Shown piece by piece: positions 27,154 to 36,039 of a stretch of DNA of 44,882 nt (positions are counted from its first letter, which is position 1; each line of letters begins with the position of its first letter). This DNA is from Tissierellia bacterium (lineage in GTDB: Bacteria > Bacillota > Clostridia > Tissierellales > Tissierellaceae). The notes under the pieces are model-generated. The model was not told where the DNA came from. It worked only from the letters and a program-made list of their open reading frames with translations, and did no database searches. The position numbers and the translations under genes are program-made. The DNA lies in contig JAAYFT010000043.1 in assembly GCA_012728125.1 (NCBI GenBank), positions 1-44,882 on the forward strand. The letters run 5' to 3'.

Positions 27154-28932
27154 TTAGATACTCCTGGTTTCTTCTCTTAACCAAGCATTTTCTTCATCAT
27201 TTAAATAAGGTGATAGCTTTTCATATACTTCTTTATGGTAATTATTTAGCCATGATTTTTCCATTTCTGTAAGTAAGTTAACATCTATAGCTTCTAGGTC
27301 TATAGGTACGAAGGATAAGACATCAAATCTCATAAATTGACCTGAATCAGTTTTTATATCTTCCTCTACTACAACAATATTCTCTATCCTAATTCCATGG
27401 CTGCCTTCTTTATATACTCCAGGTTCAATACTAACAACCATGCCTTTTTCTAATACTATTGAGCTTGGTACCATAGATATTCTATGGGGCCCTTCATGTA
27501 CATTTAATAAGAATCCTACACCATGACCAGTACCATGTTTATAATCAATACCCTCTTTCCACAATGGATACCTTGCTAAAATATCTAAAGTATGACCTGT
27601 AACACCATAAAGGAATCTAGCACTGGCCAAGTTAATATGTCCCTTTAATGTTAATGTAAAATCTCGTTTTTCTTCATCAGTAATAGGTCCCACAGCTACT
27701 GTTCTAGTAATATCTGTAGTTCCATCGAAATACTGTCCTCCAGAATCTACTAGATAAAAGCCTTCTGGCTTAATTTCAGCATTGGAATTTTCACTAGCTG
27801 AATAGTGAGCCATAGCAGCATTGGCCTTATAAGCAGAAATAGTTCCAAAGCTAGGCTCGATGAAGCCTTCTTGTTCCTGTCTGAATTCCAACAATTTCTC
27901 TTGAGCAGACATTTCAGTAATGGTGGTCTTACCTATATTTTTATCTAACCAATGGAAGAACTTAACTAAGGCTACTCCATCCTTAATATAAGCATTTTTT
28001 TGGTTTTCAATCTCAGTTGGATTCTTAACAGCCTTTAACATAGTAGTTATATTAGTCTTATTTATGATTTTGCATCCCTCTGGTATGGCTTTATAAACCC
28101 ATCTATTTATTCTTGTCTTATCAACAAAGATCTTTGAATCCTTATCTACAGCTTTTAAATAGTCTATTATCTCTTCATATCCCCTTATTTCTACTCCATT
28201 ATCCTTTAGAAATTCTTCTGTCTCTCCGTTGATCTTCCTCTTATCTACAAATAAGTAGGCTCCGTCCTTAGACACTACAGCATAGGATATGACTACAGGA
28301 TTACATTCTACATCCCTACCTCTTATATTATATAACCAGGCAATATCATCTAGGCTTCCCAATAGAAAATAGTCTGCATTTTCTTTTTCCATTTCCTTCC
28401 TAACTTCTTCTAACTTTTCCTTGGCGGTTTTTCCAGTATATTTTAGTTCATGGATAAAGGCTTCTTTCATAGGTATAGGAGGCCTATCTTCCCATAATTC
28501 CCCTACTAAATCGTACTCATCTATTAATTTTATTTTCTTTCCATGGAATTCATTTTCTAAATTTTCCACTTGGGCTTGGGAAAACACTTTTCCATCAAAT
28601 CCAATACTGTCTCCCTCTTTTAAGTTTTCTTTTAGCCACTCTGTATAAGATGGATAGCCTGGTACTCCTATTTTAAACATCTTGTATTCAGAGCCTTGAA
28701 GTTCTTTTTCAGCTTGGATAAAATATCTGCCATCTGTCCAAAGTATGGCTTCATCTTGTGTTACTACTACAGTACCAGCAGAGCCAGTAAAGCCTGATAT
28801 CCATACCCTTCCCTTATAATGGTCAGCCACATACTCCGATTGGTGTGGGTCTGATGTAATTACTATATAGGCAGTAATTCCCTTATCTTTCATTAGTTTT
28901 CTTAAATTGCTTAATCTTTCATTTATCACCAT
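27154..28932 (-). CDS. Xaa-Pro aminopeptidase, three-domain M24 family
   Basis: A cytoplasmic peptidase removing N-terminal residues before proline. The 592-residue length equals the three-domain form: two creatinase-like N-terminal domains (about 1-310, with W-T-D-G-R-Y-F) and the C-terminal pita-bread domain. Metal and catalytic motifs are V-D-S-G-G-Q-Y-F-D-G-T-T-D-I-T-R-T, H-G-T-G-H-G-V-G, S-I-E-P-G-V-Y and G-I-R-I-E-N. AGGAGGT overlaps the end of the upstream permease gene, one base away, so translation is probably coupled. Peptide breakdown suits an amino-acid fermenter. Confidence 0.95.
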   Translation of the reverse strand: MVINERLSNLRKLMKDKGITAYIVITSDPHQSEYVADHYKGRVWISGFTGSAGTVVVTQDEAILWTDGRYFIQAEKELQGSEYKMFKIGVPGYPSYTEWLKENLKEGDSIGFDGKVFSQAQVENLENEFHGKKIKLIDEYDLVGELWEDRPPIPMKEAFIHELKYTGKTAKEKLEEVRKEMEKENADYFLLGSLDDIAWLYNIRGRDVECNPVVISYAVVSKDGAYLFVDKRKINGETEEFLKDNGVEIRGYEEIIDYLKAVDKDSKIFVDKTRINRWVYKAIPEGCKIINKTNITTMLKAVKNPTEIENQKNAYIKDGVALVKFFHWLDKNIGKTTITEMSAQEKLLEFRQEQEGFIEPSFGTISAYKANAAMAHYSASENSNAEIKPEGFYLVDSGGQYFDGTTDITRTVAVGPITDEEKRDFTLTLKGHINLASARFLYGVTGHTLDILARYPLWKEGIDYKHGTGHGVGFLLNVHEGPHRISMVPSSIVLEKGMVVSIEPGVYKEGSHGIRIENIVVVEEDIKTDSGQFMRFDVLSFVPIDLEAIDVNLLTEMEKSWLNNYHKEVYEKLSPYLNDEENAWLREETRSI

Positions 28933-28933
28933 A

Positions 28934-30007
28934 CTAACCTCCTATACTCTTTTTTTCTATTCTCATAATAATGGATGCCATAAGAATTGCAAGGATTCCT
29001 GCTAATAATTTGCTTATTATGACGGGATTTACAGCTTTAGAAGATACTGAAGCAATATATCCCAGTTGACCACCAAAGGTATAAGCACCAGATACTGCAA
29101 AGGCAGCATTTAATACTTTCCCCTTATTATTCATTTTATCATATATTCCTAGCATTGGTATACAATTTGCTAAAGAAGCAAAAATACCTAGGATAGAATA
29201 TTTGTCAATCTTAAATTTCTCTTCTATTTTTAGTAAATATTTATCCAGGATTTTTGATATAAAATGCAGCATTGAGTAAGCGCCTGACAATATTATACCT
29301 ATATTTACTACTAATATAGCACCTTCCTCTAAAGGAATTATACCCTTAATTAACTCTACACCAAAAATAAAATCGATTATACTAATCATTAAGCCAATTG
29401 TACTTATAATTATAATAAGCCTTCCTAGGATATTAAAAACCCTAATGGTTTTTTCTTGTACCTTTTGTAGCCCAAGGATAAGTATAATTGAAAATATAAC
29501 TATTGGAAGTAAGTTTAGTAGAATAAGCTTTAAGCTTATTCCCATCATTAGGCCTCCCACAAAAACACCTATGGGTATAGTTATTATGCCAGCCAACACT
29601 CCCTTGGCAAAATAAGAAAAATCCTCTTTAGATATTAGGCCTACTGCCACTGGAATAGTAAAGGAAATGGTAGCTCCTAGCATTGAAGATAGGATTAAAC
29701 CATTTAATTCACCTAGACTACTTGTTAGGGCTATTTCTACACAAGTATTATATCCTCCTAAATCTGGTGCAAGTATGCTGCCAAGAAATACAGATGGATC
29801 AATATTTATCATTTTTCCTAAGGGATATAGTAGTGGTGATATTCCTTTGGCTAATAAGGGAGATAGGCTATAAATCCCAATTATACTTAGGGCTAAGCTA
29901 CCTATGGCCTTGAAGCCCTCATCAAACTTGTCTCCCATACCAAGTCTGTTTTTAAATATCCTGTCAAATGCTCCAATAATTGAAAAAACAATCATTACCT
30001 TTATCAT
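28934..30007 (-). CDS. eutH: EutH-type membrane transporter, outside any eut cluster
   Basis: A 357-residue integral membrane protein with about ten hydrophobic helices. It resembles EutH, the ethanolamine permease of eut operons, in the segments D-L-G-G-Y-N-T, S-S-M-L-G-A-T-I-S-F-T-I-P and L-A-G-I-I-T-I-P-I-G. No other eut gene or microcompartment gene is in the window; the partner is a Pro-specific peptidase gene. It could import ethanolamine or a different small amine or amino compound. The ATG follows GAGGTGG. Family assignment is fairly sure; the substrate is not. Confidence 0.85.
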   Translation of the reverse strand: MIKVMIVFSIIGAFDRIFKNRLGMGDKFDEGFKAIGSLALSIIGIYSLSPLLAKGISPLLYPLGKMINIDPSVFLGSILAPDLGGYNTCVEIALTSSLGELNGLILSSMLGATISFTIPVAVGLISKEDFSYFAKGVLAGIITIPIGVFVGGLMMGISLKLILLNLLPIVIFSIILILGLQKVQEKTIRVFNILGRLIIIISTIGLMISIIDFIFGVELIKGIIPLEEGAILVVNIGIILSGAYSMLHFISKILDKYLLKIEEKFKIDKYSILGIFASLANCIPMLGIYDKMNNKGKVLNAAFAVSGAYTFGGQLGYIASVSSKAVNPVIISKLLAGILAILMASIIMRIEKKSIGG

Positions 30008-30065
30008 GTCCCACCTCGATGTACAATGATAATGATATTATACTATACCTTTATTTATTTTGCAT

Positions 30066-30100
30066 AGAAAAAGAAAAAGGCAAACCCTTGCCTTTTTCTT
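30066..30100 (-). terminator. Terminator of ppsA, overlapping its stop codon
   Basis: AAGAAAAAGGCAA (30071-30083) pairs with TTGCCTTTTTCTT (30088-30100), with a T-rich tail on the minus strand. The stop codon lies at the edge of the stem. Confidence 0.92.
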
Positions 30101-32447
30101 AGATATTTCTTAGTTTTCTTAACATGATTTTTTGTTCTACTGAAGCCACTAGCCTTCTTGTATAAGCAACAGTATCTGGGTTAACACTCATACTATCTAT
30201 TCCCTCTTCTACAAGGAACTCTGCAAATTCTGGGTATTGTGATGGTCCTTGACCACAGATGGAGATAGTCTTTCCGTATTTATGAGCAGCCTTGATTAAA
30301 ATAGATATAGCCCTCTTAACTGCTTCATTTCTCTCATCGAAATATCCCATATTATTTAAGATACCAGAGTCCCTATCTGCTCCCATAACTAATTGGGTAA
30401 GGTCATTGCTTCCTATACTAAATCCATCAACCATTTGGGCAAATTCTTCAGCTTCAAATACTACTGATGGAACTTCTGCCATTATCCAGATCTTAAAGTT
30501 CTTATCTTGTACTAAGCCCTCTTCTGCCATAATCTCTTTTACCTTCTTTAGCTCCCAAGTAGTCCTCACAAATGGTAACATGGCATAGACATTAGTTAGA
30601 CCAAATTCTTCCCTTACCTTTCTTAGGGCTCTACATTCTAATCTAAAGCCTTCTTCATATTCAGGTGAAATATATCTAGAAACTCCTCTCCAACCGATCA
30701 TTGGATTAGCTTCTATTGGCTCTACTTCATCTCCACCCTTAAGTCCTCTAAACTCATTAGTTCTAAAGTCTGAAAGTCTAACTACTACAGGCCTTGGATA
30801 GATTTCTCCTGCTACCATTTGAATTCCCTCTGCCATCTTATCTATTAATAATTGGCCTTGACCTGTTTTAACTAGATACATTGGGTGAGCACCTATCATA
30901 TTAGTAAATATAAACTCTGTTCTCATTAAACCAATTCCATCAAAAGGTAGGTGCTTATATCTGCCTATAATAGAAGGTTCTCCTAGGTTCATATAAATCT
31001 TAGTAGCAGTAATTGGAGCTAACTGGTGTAGCATTTCTTCACTAAAACCACCTACTGCTGGTTTTTCTTCTTTTTCCTCTTCTTCTAATACAAATCCTTC
31101 ATATACTACTCCACGGCTGGCGTCTACAGTGATTTCTAGGCCTTCAACTAAAACTTCACTGGCATTCTTTGCTCCTACTATACAAGGAATACCTAATTCC
31201 CTAGATACTATGGCTGCGTGACAAGTTCTTCCACCATCATCAGTAACTACTGCTGCTGCCTTTCTCATGGCAGGTACCATATCAGGGTTAGTCATTACTG
31301 TTACTAAAATATCCCCTTCTTGTACCCTGTCTATTTCAGATATATCTTTAATGTTTCTTACCTTCCCTCTACCGATTCCAGGAGAAGCTGGCAAGCCTCT
31401 AACTAACATCTTCAATTCTTTATTTTCCTTTACTTCACCCATCTTCACATCTCCTTTTAATGTAGTTATAGGTCTTGATTGTAAAATGTATAATTTCTTA
31501 GTGTCCTTATCAAATCCCCATTCTATATCCTGATGAGCCCCATATAATTCTTCAATCTTCAAACCGTAGTCTACTAATACCATTATTTCCTCATCAGTTA
31601 AACATTGACTGTTTACATATTCTTCCCCAATATAGTCAGCTACTTTTACTTCTTCAGTACCTACTCCGTCTTGTTTCTTTACGATCATAGTATTCTTTTC
31701 CGCTATATGTCTTTCGATTATTTCCTTAGATTTTTTATTGACTAGGTACTCGTCCGGAGTAACAGAGCCTGAAACTACAGCTTCACCTAAGCCCCAGCTG
31801 GCATTTATCATGATTTCATCAGTATTATTGTTAATTGGATTAGCTGTAAACATAACTCCTGATTTTCCGCTGTTTACCATTTTTTGAATTACAACTGATA
31901 AAGAAACGTCGAAGTGATCAAAGTTTTGTTTAACCCTATAATAAATTGCCCTTGCTGTCCATAGGGATGCCCAACATCTTCTAACGTAATTAATTAATTC
32001 TTCTACGCCGCTTATGTGTAAGTAAGTATCCTGTTGGCCTGCAAAGGATGCTTCTGGTAAGTCTTCTGCTGTAGCAGAGCTTCTTACAGCTACTTCAGGA
32101 TTATCTAAACCAATATGGCTGCTTAAGTCCTTATATGCTTTTATGATTTCTTTTTTTAAGTCTTCTGGTATATCTCCATCATTTATCCTATCTTGGATTG
32201 CCTTACTTACCCTTTGTAACATTGAAGAATCCTCTTCATCTAGGCCATTAATTAATTCTCTAATTACTTCATCTAATTCTGCATAATTTATGAAATGATT
32301 ATAGGCTCCTGCAGTAACACAAAATCCTGGTGGAACATCTAATCCTTTTTGAGTAAGTTCACCTAAGTTAGCACCTTTACCACCTACAATGGGAATATCG
32401 TTTTTATCAATTTCATTAAACCATTTAATGTATTTGTAACCAGGCAT
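30099..32447 (-). CDS. ppsA: Phosphoenolpyruvate synthase
   Basis: Converts pyruvate, ATP and water to PEP, AMP and phosphate, the gluconeogenic counterpart of the pyruvate kinase in this window. The 782 residues have an N-terminal ATP-grasp domain (G-G-K-G-A-N-L-G, V-R-S-S-A-T-A-E-D), the phosphohistidine domain (G-G-R-T-C-H-A-A-I-V-S, near 405-435) and a PEP-binding barrel ending with G-S-N-D-L-T-Q and I-C-G-Q-G-P-S. AGGAGG precedes the ATG. It is monocistronic. In an amino-acid fermenter PEP synthase is needed to make sugars from pyruvate. Confidence 0.97.
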   Translation of the reverse strand: MPGYKYIKWFNEIDKNDIPIVGGKGANLGELTQKGLDVPPGFCVTAGAYNHFINYAELDEVIRELINGLDEEDSSMLQRVSKAIQDRINDGDIPEDLKKEIIKAYKDLSSHIGLDNPEVAVRSSATAEDLPEASFAGQQDTYLHISGVEELINYVRRCWASLWTARAIYYRVKQNFDHFDVSLSVVIQKMVNSGKSGVMFTANPINNNTDEIMINASWGLGEAVVSGSVTPDEYLVNKKSKEIIERHIAEKNTMIVKKQDGVGTEEVKVADYIGEEYVNSQCLTDEEIMVLVDYGLKIEELYGAHQDIEWGFDKDTKKLYILQSRPITTLKGDVKMGEVKENKELKMLVRGLPASPGIGRGKVRNIKDISEIDRVQEGDILVTVMTNPDMVPAMRKAAAVVTDDGGRTCHAAIVSRELGIPCIVGAKNASEVLVEGLEITVDASRGVVYEGFVLEEEEKEEKPAVGGFSEEMLHQLAPITATKIYMNLGEPSIIGRYKHLPFDGIGLMRTEFIFTNMIGAHPMYLVKTGQGQLLIDKMAEGIQMVAGEIYPRPVVVRLSDFRTNEFRGLKGGDEVEPIEANPMIGWRGVSRYISPEYEEGFRLECRALRKVREEFGLTNVYAMLPFVRTTWELKKVKEIMAEEGLVQDKNFKIWIMAEVPSVVFEAEEFAQMVDGFSIGSNDLTQLVMGADRDSGILNNMGYFDERNEAVKRAISILIKAAHKYGKTISICGQGPSQYPEFAEFLVEEGIDSMSVNPDTVAYTRRLVASVEQKIMLRKLRNI

Positions 32448-32481
32448 TAGTATAACCTCCTATAATTTTTATATTATATAT

Positions 32482-32509
32482 TATAGCACAATATTTTAAA
32501 TGTGCTATA
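32482..32509. promoter_or_regulatory. Inverted repeat in the ppsA promoter region
   Basis: TATAGCACA (32482-32490) and TGTGCTATA (32501-32509) are perfect 9-base arms around 10 bases. A TATAAT box overlaps the arm nearer ppsA; no clear -35 is seen. The position suggests an operator, but the protein is unknown. Confidence 0.45.
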
Positions 32510-32577
32510 CTATTTATTATTTTTTTATTAAATATTTGTAATATTTCCTATTATTATTGAATATTTTACCCTTAGAA

Positions 32578-32610
32578 AAGAAAAAAATCCCGGTTAACGG
32601 GATTTTTTAA
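32578..32610 (-). terminator. Terminator of the small repeat protein gene
   Basis: AAAATCCCG pairs with CGGGATTTT around GTTAA, with T-rich flanks, about 25 bases after the small gene's stop codon. Confidence 0.9.
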
Positions 32611-32634
32611 CAAGTATTTATTTATTAGGTATAA

Positions 32635-32838
32635 TTAGAAGCAAAATCCATCTCCTGTAAATAATATTACCAATAGTAAGAAGAAGAATAATAGTGAATC
32701 ATCTGCTCTGTCGTTGAACCAGCATGAATTGCCAAATAGGACTACTAGTAGTAGGAAAAAGAATAGTAGTGAATCGTCATTGCAAATATTTCCAAATATA
32801 CCTCTACGGTCTTTTCTTACTCCTAATTCTTCAGCCAT
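32635..32838 (-). CDS. Small hydrophobic protein with two near-identical repeats
   Basis: A 67-residue protein. Residues 21-35 (D-D-S-L-L-F-F-F-L-L-L-V-V-L-F) recur at 46-60 with one V-to-I change. At the DNA level about six of the fifteen codons differ synonymously, so the peptide repeat is held by selection rather than by recent duplication. The N-terminus is charged (E-E-L-G-V-R-K-D-R-R) and the ends contain glycine, asparagine and cysteine. Each repeat could span or lie in a membrane. The start is ATG 32836-32838 with AAGGAGG 8 bases upstream. It lies 83 bases after pmbA with no clear terminator between, so cotranscription with tldD-pmbA is possible. Function unknown. Confidence 0.75.
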   Translation of the reverse strand: MAEELGVRKDRRGIFGNICNDDSLLFFFLLLVVLFGNSCWFNDRADDSLLFFFLLLVILFTGDGFCF

Positions 32839-32921
32839 GCATATAACCTCCTTATATTTATTCCTCACTGTATTTTATGAGGAAAGCATATAAGTGGTTA
32901 CTGTTTTTAATAAAAATTTAT

Positions 32922-34271
32922 TTATTCTCCTGATACTGACAATTTCTTTACTTTTATTGATGGAGATCCTATATAACCAAACATAGGTATAGTAAATTCC
33001 AAATCATTTCCTATGGCTTCTATATCCATTAAGGTTTCAAAGAAATTTCCTGCTATGGTTATCTGATTTACTGGTCTTTTAATCTTGCCGTTTTCTATTT
33101 CATATCCATCTGCAGATAAGGAATAATCTCCAGATACGGGATTTAATCCTGAATGTAGTCCCTGTACACTTATAATGTAGACACCCTTATCTATACTGGA
33201 TATTAGGTCTTCCAGGGTCTTATCTCCCTTTTCAACATAAACGTTTGTTGGAGCTATGGTTACAGGAGCCTTATATGAACCCCTACTTCCATTTCCAGTA
33301 GATTCTACTCCGTCCTTGTTGGCAGTTTTTAAATTGTAAAGGTAAGTCTTTAGCTCTCCCTTATCTATAATTTTTTTATAGATGGTTTTATGCCCTTCAT
33401 CATCGAAGGCCTTTGAATAAAAGCCATTAGGTAAGAAAGGATCTTCAACTACTGTAAATATATCAGTAGCTATCTTCTCCCCTATTTTATCCTTAAGTAG
33501 AGATAGGCCTTTTTGTACTTGGTCTGCAGAGAAAATACTACCAAAGGCAGCTAAAATATCAGCAAACACAATATTTTTGAAAATAATTGGATAGGAATCG
33601 CTCTTTATTGGACTAGCCCCTAACATGGAAATCCCTTCTTCTACAGCTTCCTTTGCCATTTCCTTATAATCTACTTCCTTAAGATCCTTGAAAATTCTAA
33701 AGCTCATGCCAGTTTTAGTATCTTCCCCATCCTTTACAATGACTGAAATATATGCAAATGCACCTGAATTATTGTCAGCCAAATCTACTCCCTTAGTATT
33801 CATTATATATCTTTCACTTTTGAACTCTTGGTAAGCACATGCTTGGATAGAAGCTACTCTTTTGTCCATGGTTAGGGCTTCCCTTTCTAAGTCCAGTAGA
33901 AACTTAATTTTTTCCTCTGCAGGTGTATTTGCTAGGTTACTACTGCTGTTTTCAAATTCTTCGTATTTATCTGACCCTTCAAATATGATTTCCTTATCTG
34001 GTGAATCTATATATTTGCTATTTTCATAGGCTTCATCTATTAACATATCTATGGAAGTTTCATCTAGTTTTTCTGTATAGGAGTATCCCATTTTACCATT
34101 GGCAATCCCTCTTAAAGACAAGCCACCTGATTCAGAAATACTATATTTGTCAACTTCTCCCTTAAATATACGGATTTCAATTTGCTTATCATTTTGTATG
34201 AAGACCTCTAGATCATCCATTTTTTCTTTTCCCCTATTCAATATTTCCTGGGATAGTTGTCTATAATCCAT
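32922..34271 (-). CDS. pmbA: TldD/PmbA family protein, TldE-type subunit
   Basis: A 449-residue TldE/PmbA partner of the metallopeptidase TldD. TldD-TldE heterodimers degrade unfolded peptides and cleave leader peptides of some ribosomal peptides such as microcin B17; DNA gyrase-related phenotypes are also known. It has the family's S-E-S-G-G-L-S-L-R-G and N-G-S-R-G-S-Y-K-A-P segments and lacks the zinc motif of TldD, as expected for this subunit. Its ATG overlaps the tldD stop by one base (TAATG), so the two are translated together. Confidence 0.94.
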   Translation of the reverse strand: MDYRQLSQEILNRGKEKMDDLEVFIQNDKQIEIRIFKGEVDKYSISESGGLSLRGIANGKMGYSYTEKLDETSIDMLIDEAYENSKYIDSPDKEIIFEGSDKYEEFENSSSNLANTPAEEKIKFLLDLEREALTMDKRVASIQACAYQEFKSERYIMNTKGVDLADNNSGAFAYISVIVKDGEDTKTGMSFRIFKDLKEVDYKEMAKEAVEEGISMLGASPIKSDSYPIIFKNIVFADILAAFGSIFSADQVQKGLSLLKDKIGEKIATDIFTVVEDPFLPNGFYSKAFDDEGHKTIYKKIIDKGELKTYLYNLKTANKDGVESTGNGSRGSYKAPVTIAPTNVYVEKGDKTLEDLISSIDKGVYIISVQGLHSGLNPVSGDYSLSADGYEIENGKIKRPVNQITIAGNFFETLMDIEAIGNDLEFTIPMFGYIGSPSIKVKKLSVSGE

Positions 34272-35662
34272 TATTTATCCTCCTTTCTTCCACCAACAGT
34301 TAAGGATTTTATCCTAAGAGGTGGTTGACCTACATTGGCAGGTATGGAACCACTTTCAGCACCACACATTCCTTGGCCTAAGGATAATTCACTACCTACC
34401 ATATCTATTAATTCCAATACCTTTAGTCCATTACCTATTAAGGTAGCCCCTCTAACTGGCTTTAGGATCTTGCCATTTTCTACTAAATAACCCTCCATTA
34501 CAGCAAAGTTAAAGTCACCAGTAGCTGGATTTACTGAGCCACCACCTAGTTTTTTAGCATATAAGCCCCATTCTGTATTGGCAATTATTTCCTCTAGACT
34601 TGAATTACCAGCAGCTATATAAGTATTATTCATTCTAGAAGTAGGAGCAAACTTGTAGGATTGTCTTCTTCCTGAACCAGTAGAGTCCATTCCCATTCTT
34701 CTACCGTTCAACTTATCTATTAAATATGATTTTAATATTCCATTTTCTATAAGGACATTTTTCTGTGTAGGAGTACCTTCATCATCTATATTTGTACTTC
34801 CCCAGCCATTAGGTATGGTTCCATCGTCTATGGCAGTTACTAAAGATGAGGCTACTTGCTGGCCTAGCTTATTGGCAAATACGGATGTACCCTTAGATAC
34901 AAAAGCTGCCTCCAAACCATGGCCACAGGCTTCATGGAACAATACTCCACCAAATTCATTATCCATAATAACAGGCATAACCCCTGAAGGACAGTGTTCA
35001 GCATCTATCATAGTATTTGCAATTCTAGAAGCTTCCCTTGCCACTTCCTCCACATTTATCTTCTCAAAGAACTCAAATCCCATTGAAGCACCTGGACCAT
35101 AAAATCCTTGTTGCATTTCTCCATTTTTAGAAGCAACTGAAGCTACTGAAAACCTAGTCCTTACCCTCCTGTCCTCGGCCATAACGCCTTCAGTATTGGC
35201 AATAAGTACTCTTTGGTCATCATCTAAATAGTTTATTGACACTTGGCTTATGCTGGCATCGTAGTTTTTGGCAACCTCATAAGCCCTTTTCATTAAATCT
35301 ACTTTTTTCTTTTTGTCTACAGTTGAAGGAATTATTTTAATAGGGTTAATATCCCTAGGACTTCCCTTCAAGAAGTTTAAGGTTAAATCTGTAGTGGCAG
35401 AATTTAAGGCTGCAGCTGCTTCCTTTGCTACCTTGATTAAATTTTCTTCTGATGAATCATTGGTATAGGCATAGATACAATTTAATTTGTCAAATATCCT
35501 TATACCAACACCATAATCTCTACCTGATATATTGTTTTCGATAAGTCCGCCCACAAGTCTTATGTTGGTACATAGCTTGTCTTCAACAAAGATCTCTGCA
35601 AAGTCTCCGCCCTTAGATAAGGCAGCACTTAGGACATTTTCTATTACTTTTTGACTTAACAA
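34271..35662 (-). CDS. tldD: Metallopeptidase TldD
   Basis: The 463-residue catalytic subunit of the TldD-TldE protease. The zinc motif H-E-A-C-G-H (His243, Glu244, His248) is intact, and a cysteine ligand candidate occurs near the C-terminus in G-Q-G-M-C-G-A-E-S-G. The C-terminal region S-T-G-S-G-R-R-Q-S-Y-K-F-A-P is typical. The start is TTG 35660-35662, 5 bases after GAGGAGGGG. A promoter lies about 35 bases further upstream. Natural substrates in Firmicutes are mostly unknown; small peptide genes flank this pair. Confidence 0.95.
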   Translation of the reverse strand: MLSQKVIENVLSAALSKGGDFAEIFVEDKLCTNIRLVGGLIENNISGRDYGVGIRIFDKLNCIYAYTNDSSEENLIKVAKEAAAALNSATTDLTLNFLKGSPRDINPIKIIPSTVDKKKKVDLMKRAYEVAKNYDASISQVSINYLDDDQRVLIANTEGVMAEDRRVRTRFSVASVASKNGEMQQGFYGPGASMGFEFFEKINVEEVAREASRIANTMIDAEHCPSGVMPVIMDNEFGGVLFHEACGHGLEAAFVSKGTSVFANKLGQQVASSLVTAIDDGTIPNGWGSTNIDDEGTPTQKNVLIENGILKSYLIDKLNGRRMGMDSTGSGRRQSYKFAPTSRMNNTYIAAGNSSLEEIIANTEWGLYAKKLGGGSVNPATGDFNFAVMEGYLVENGKILKPVRGATLIGNGLKVLELIDMVGSELSLGQGMCGAESGSIPANVGQPPLRIKSLTVGGRKEDK

Positions 35663-35694
35663 TAAAACCCCTCCTCATTTTGTATTTTCTTAAT

Positions 35695-35723
35695 ATTATA
35701 TACTATTATTGTCCCTTTTGTAA
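35695..35723 (-). promoter_or_regulatory. Sigma-A-type promoter for tldD-pmbA
   Basis: TTACAA (35718-35723), 17 bases, TATAAT (35695-35700) on the minus strand, leaving a leader of about 25 bases. Confidence 0.75.
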
Positions 35724-35787
35724 TAATGAAAAAGATTTATATATAAATATATGAAATCCTAATTAACTTTCAATACTAAAATTAACA

Positions 35788-35818
35788 AAAAGAAAAAACA
35801 GCAGGCCTTCTGCTGTTT
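35788..35818 (-). terminator. Terminator of the 55-residue protein gene
   Basis: ACAGCAG (35798-35804) pairs with CTGCTGT (35810-35816), followed on the minus strand by TTTTTTCTTTTTG. It touches the stop codon and separates the small gene from tldD. Confidence 0.92.
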
Positions 35819-35984
35819 AGAAAATATCGCCTAAAAAGAGGAATAATATAAGTATCCATATTATATTATCGCCATCAAAGAATCCTTTTCCTCTTTTTTT
35901 ATCTTTATCTCCTAATAGGAAAAATATTAGGAAAAGTAGTAATAACATTTCAAAGTTATCGCCACCAAAAAAACCACTTAGCAT
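35817..35984 (-). CDS. Small hydrophobic two-repeat protein upstream of tldD
   Basis: A 55-residue protein. Residues 5-25 begin F-F-G-G-D-N-F-E-M and continue as a leucine/phenylalanine stretch; residues 35-55 begin F-F-D-G-D-N-I-I-W and continue likewise. A charged linker (D-K-D-K-K-R-G-K-G) joins them. The layout, a glycine/aspartate/asparagine head followed by a hydrophobic run, twice, is like the 67-residue protein at 32635-32838, though the sequences differ. The ATG at 35982-35984 follows AGGGAGG by 8 bases. Clostridial genomes hold other tiny proteins of this type, but I know no function. The ribosome binding site is inside a long hairpin. Confidence 0.7.
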   Translation of the reverse strand: MLSGFFGGDNFEMLLLLFLIFFLLGDKDKKRGKGFFDGDNIIWILILFLFLGDIF

Positions 35985-35987
35985 TAG

Positions 35988-36037
35988 AAAACCTCCCTAT
36001 TTTAGATTAATACATATTATTCTAATAGGGAGGTTTT
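35988..36037 (-). promoter_or_regulatory. Long hairpin hiding the ribosome binding site of the 55-residue protein
   Basis: AAAACCTCCCTATT (35988-36001) and AATAGGGAGGTTTT (36024-36037) are perfect 14-base arms. On the minus strand the second arm contains the AGGGAGG of the small gene, and the first lies just after the CYTH gene's stop codon. It could act as a weak terminator (four Ts follow) and as a translational block for RNA reading through from the CYTH gene. Confidence 0.6.
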
Positions 36038-36039
36038 TG

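Noticed and set aside
32635-32838. Small repeat protein as a recent tandem DNA duplication
   Set aside because: The two DNA copies differ at several synonymous positions while the residues match, so it is an old, selected repeat and not a replication slip.
34271-34273. Overlap of tldD and pmbA as a frameshift or fusion
   Set aside because: TAATG is an ordinary stop-start overlap; both proteins have complete family lengths.
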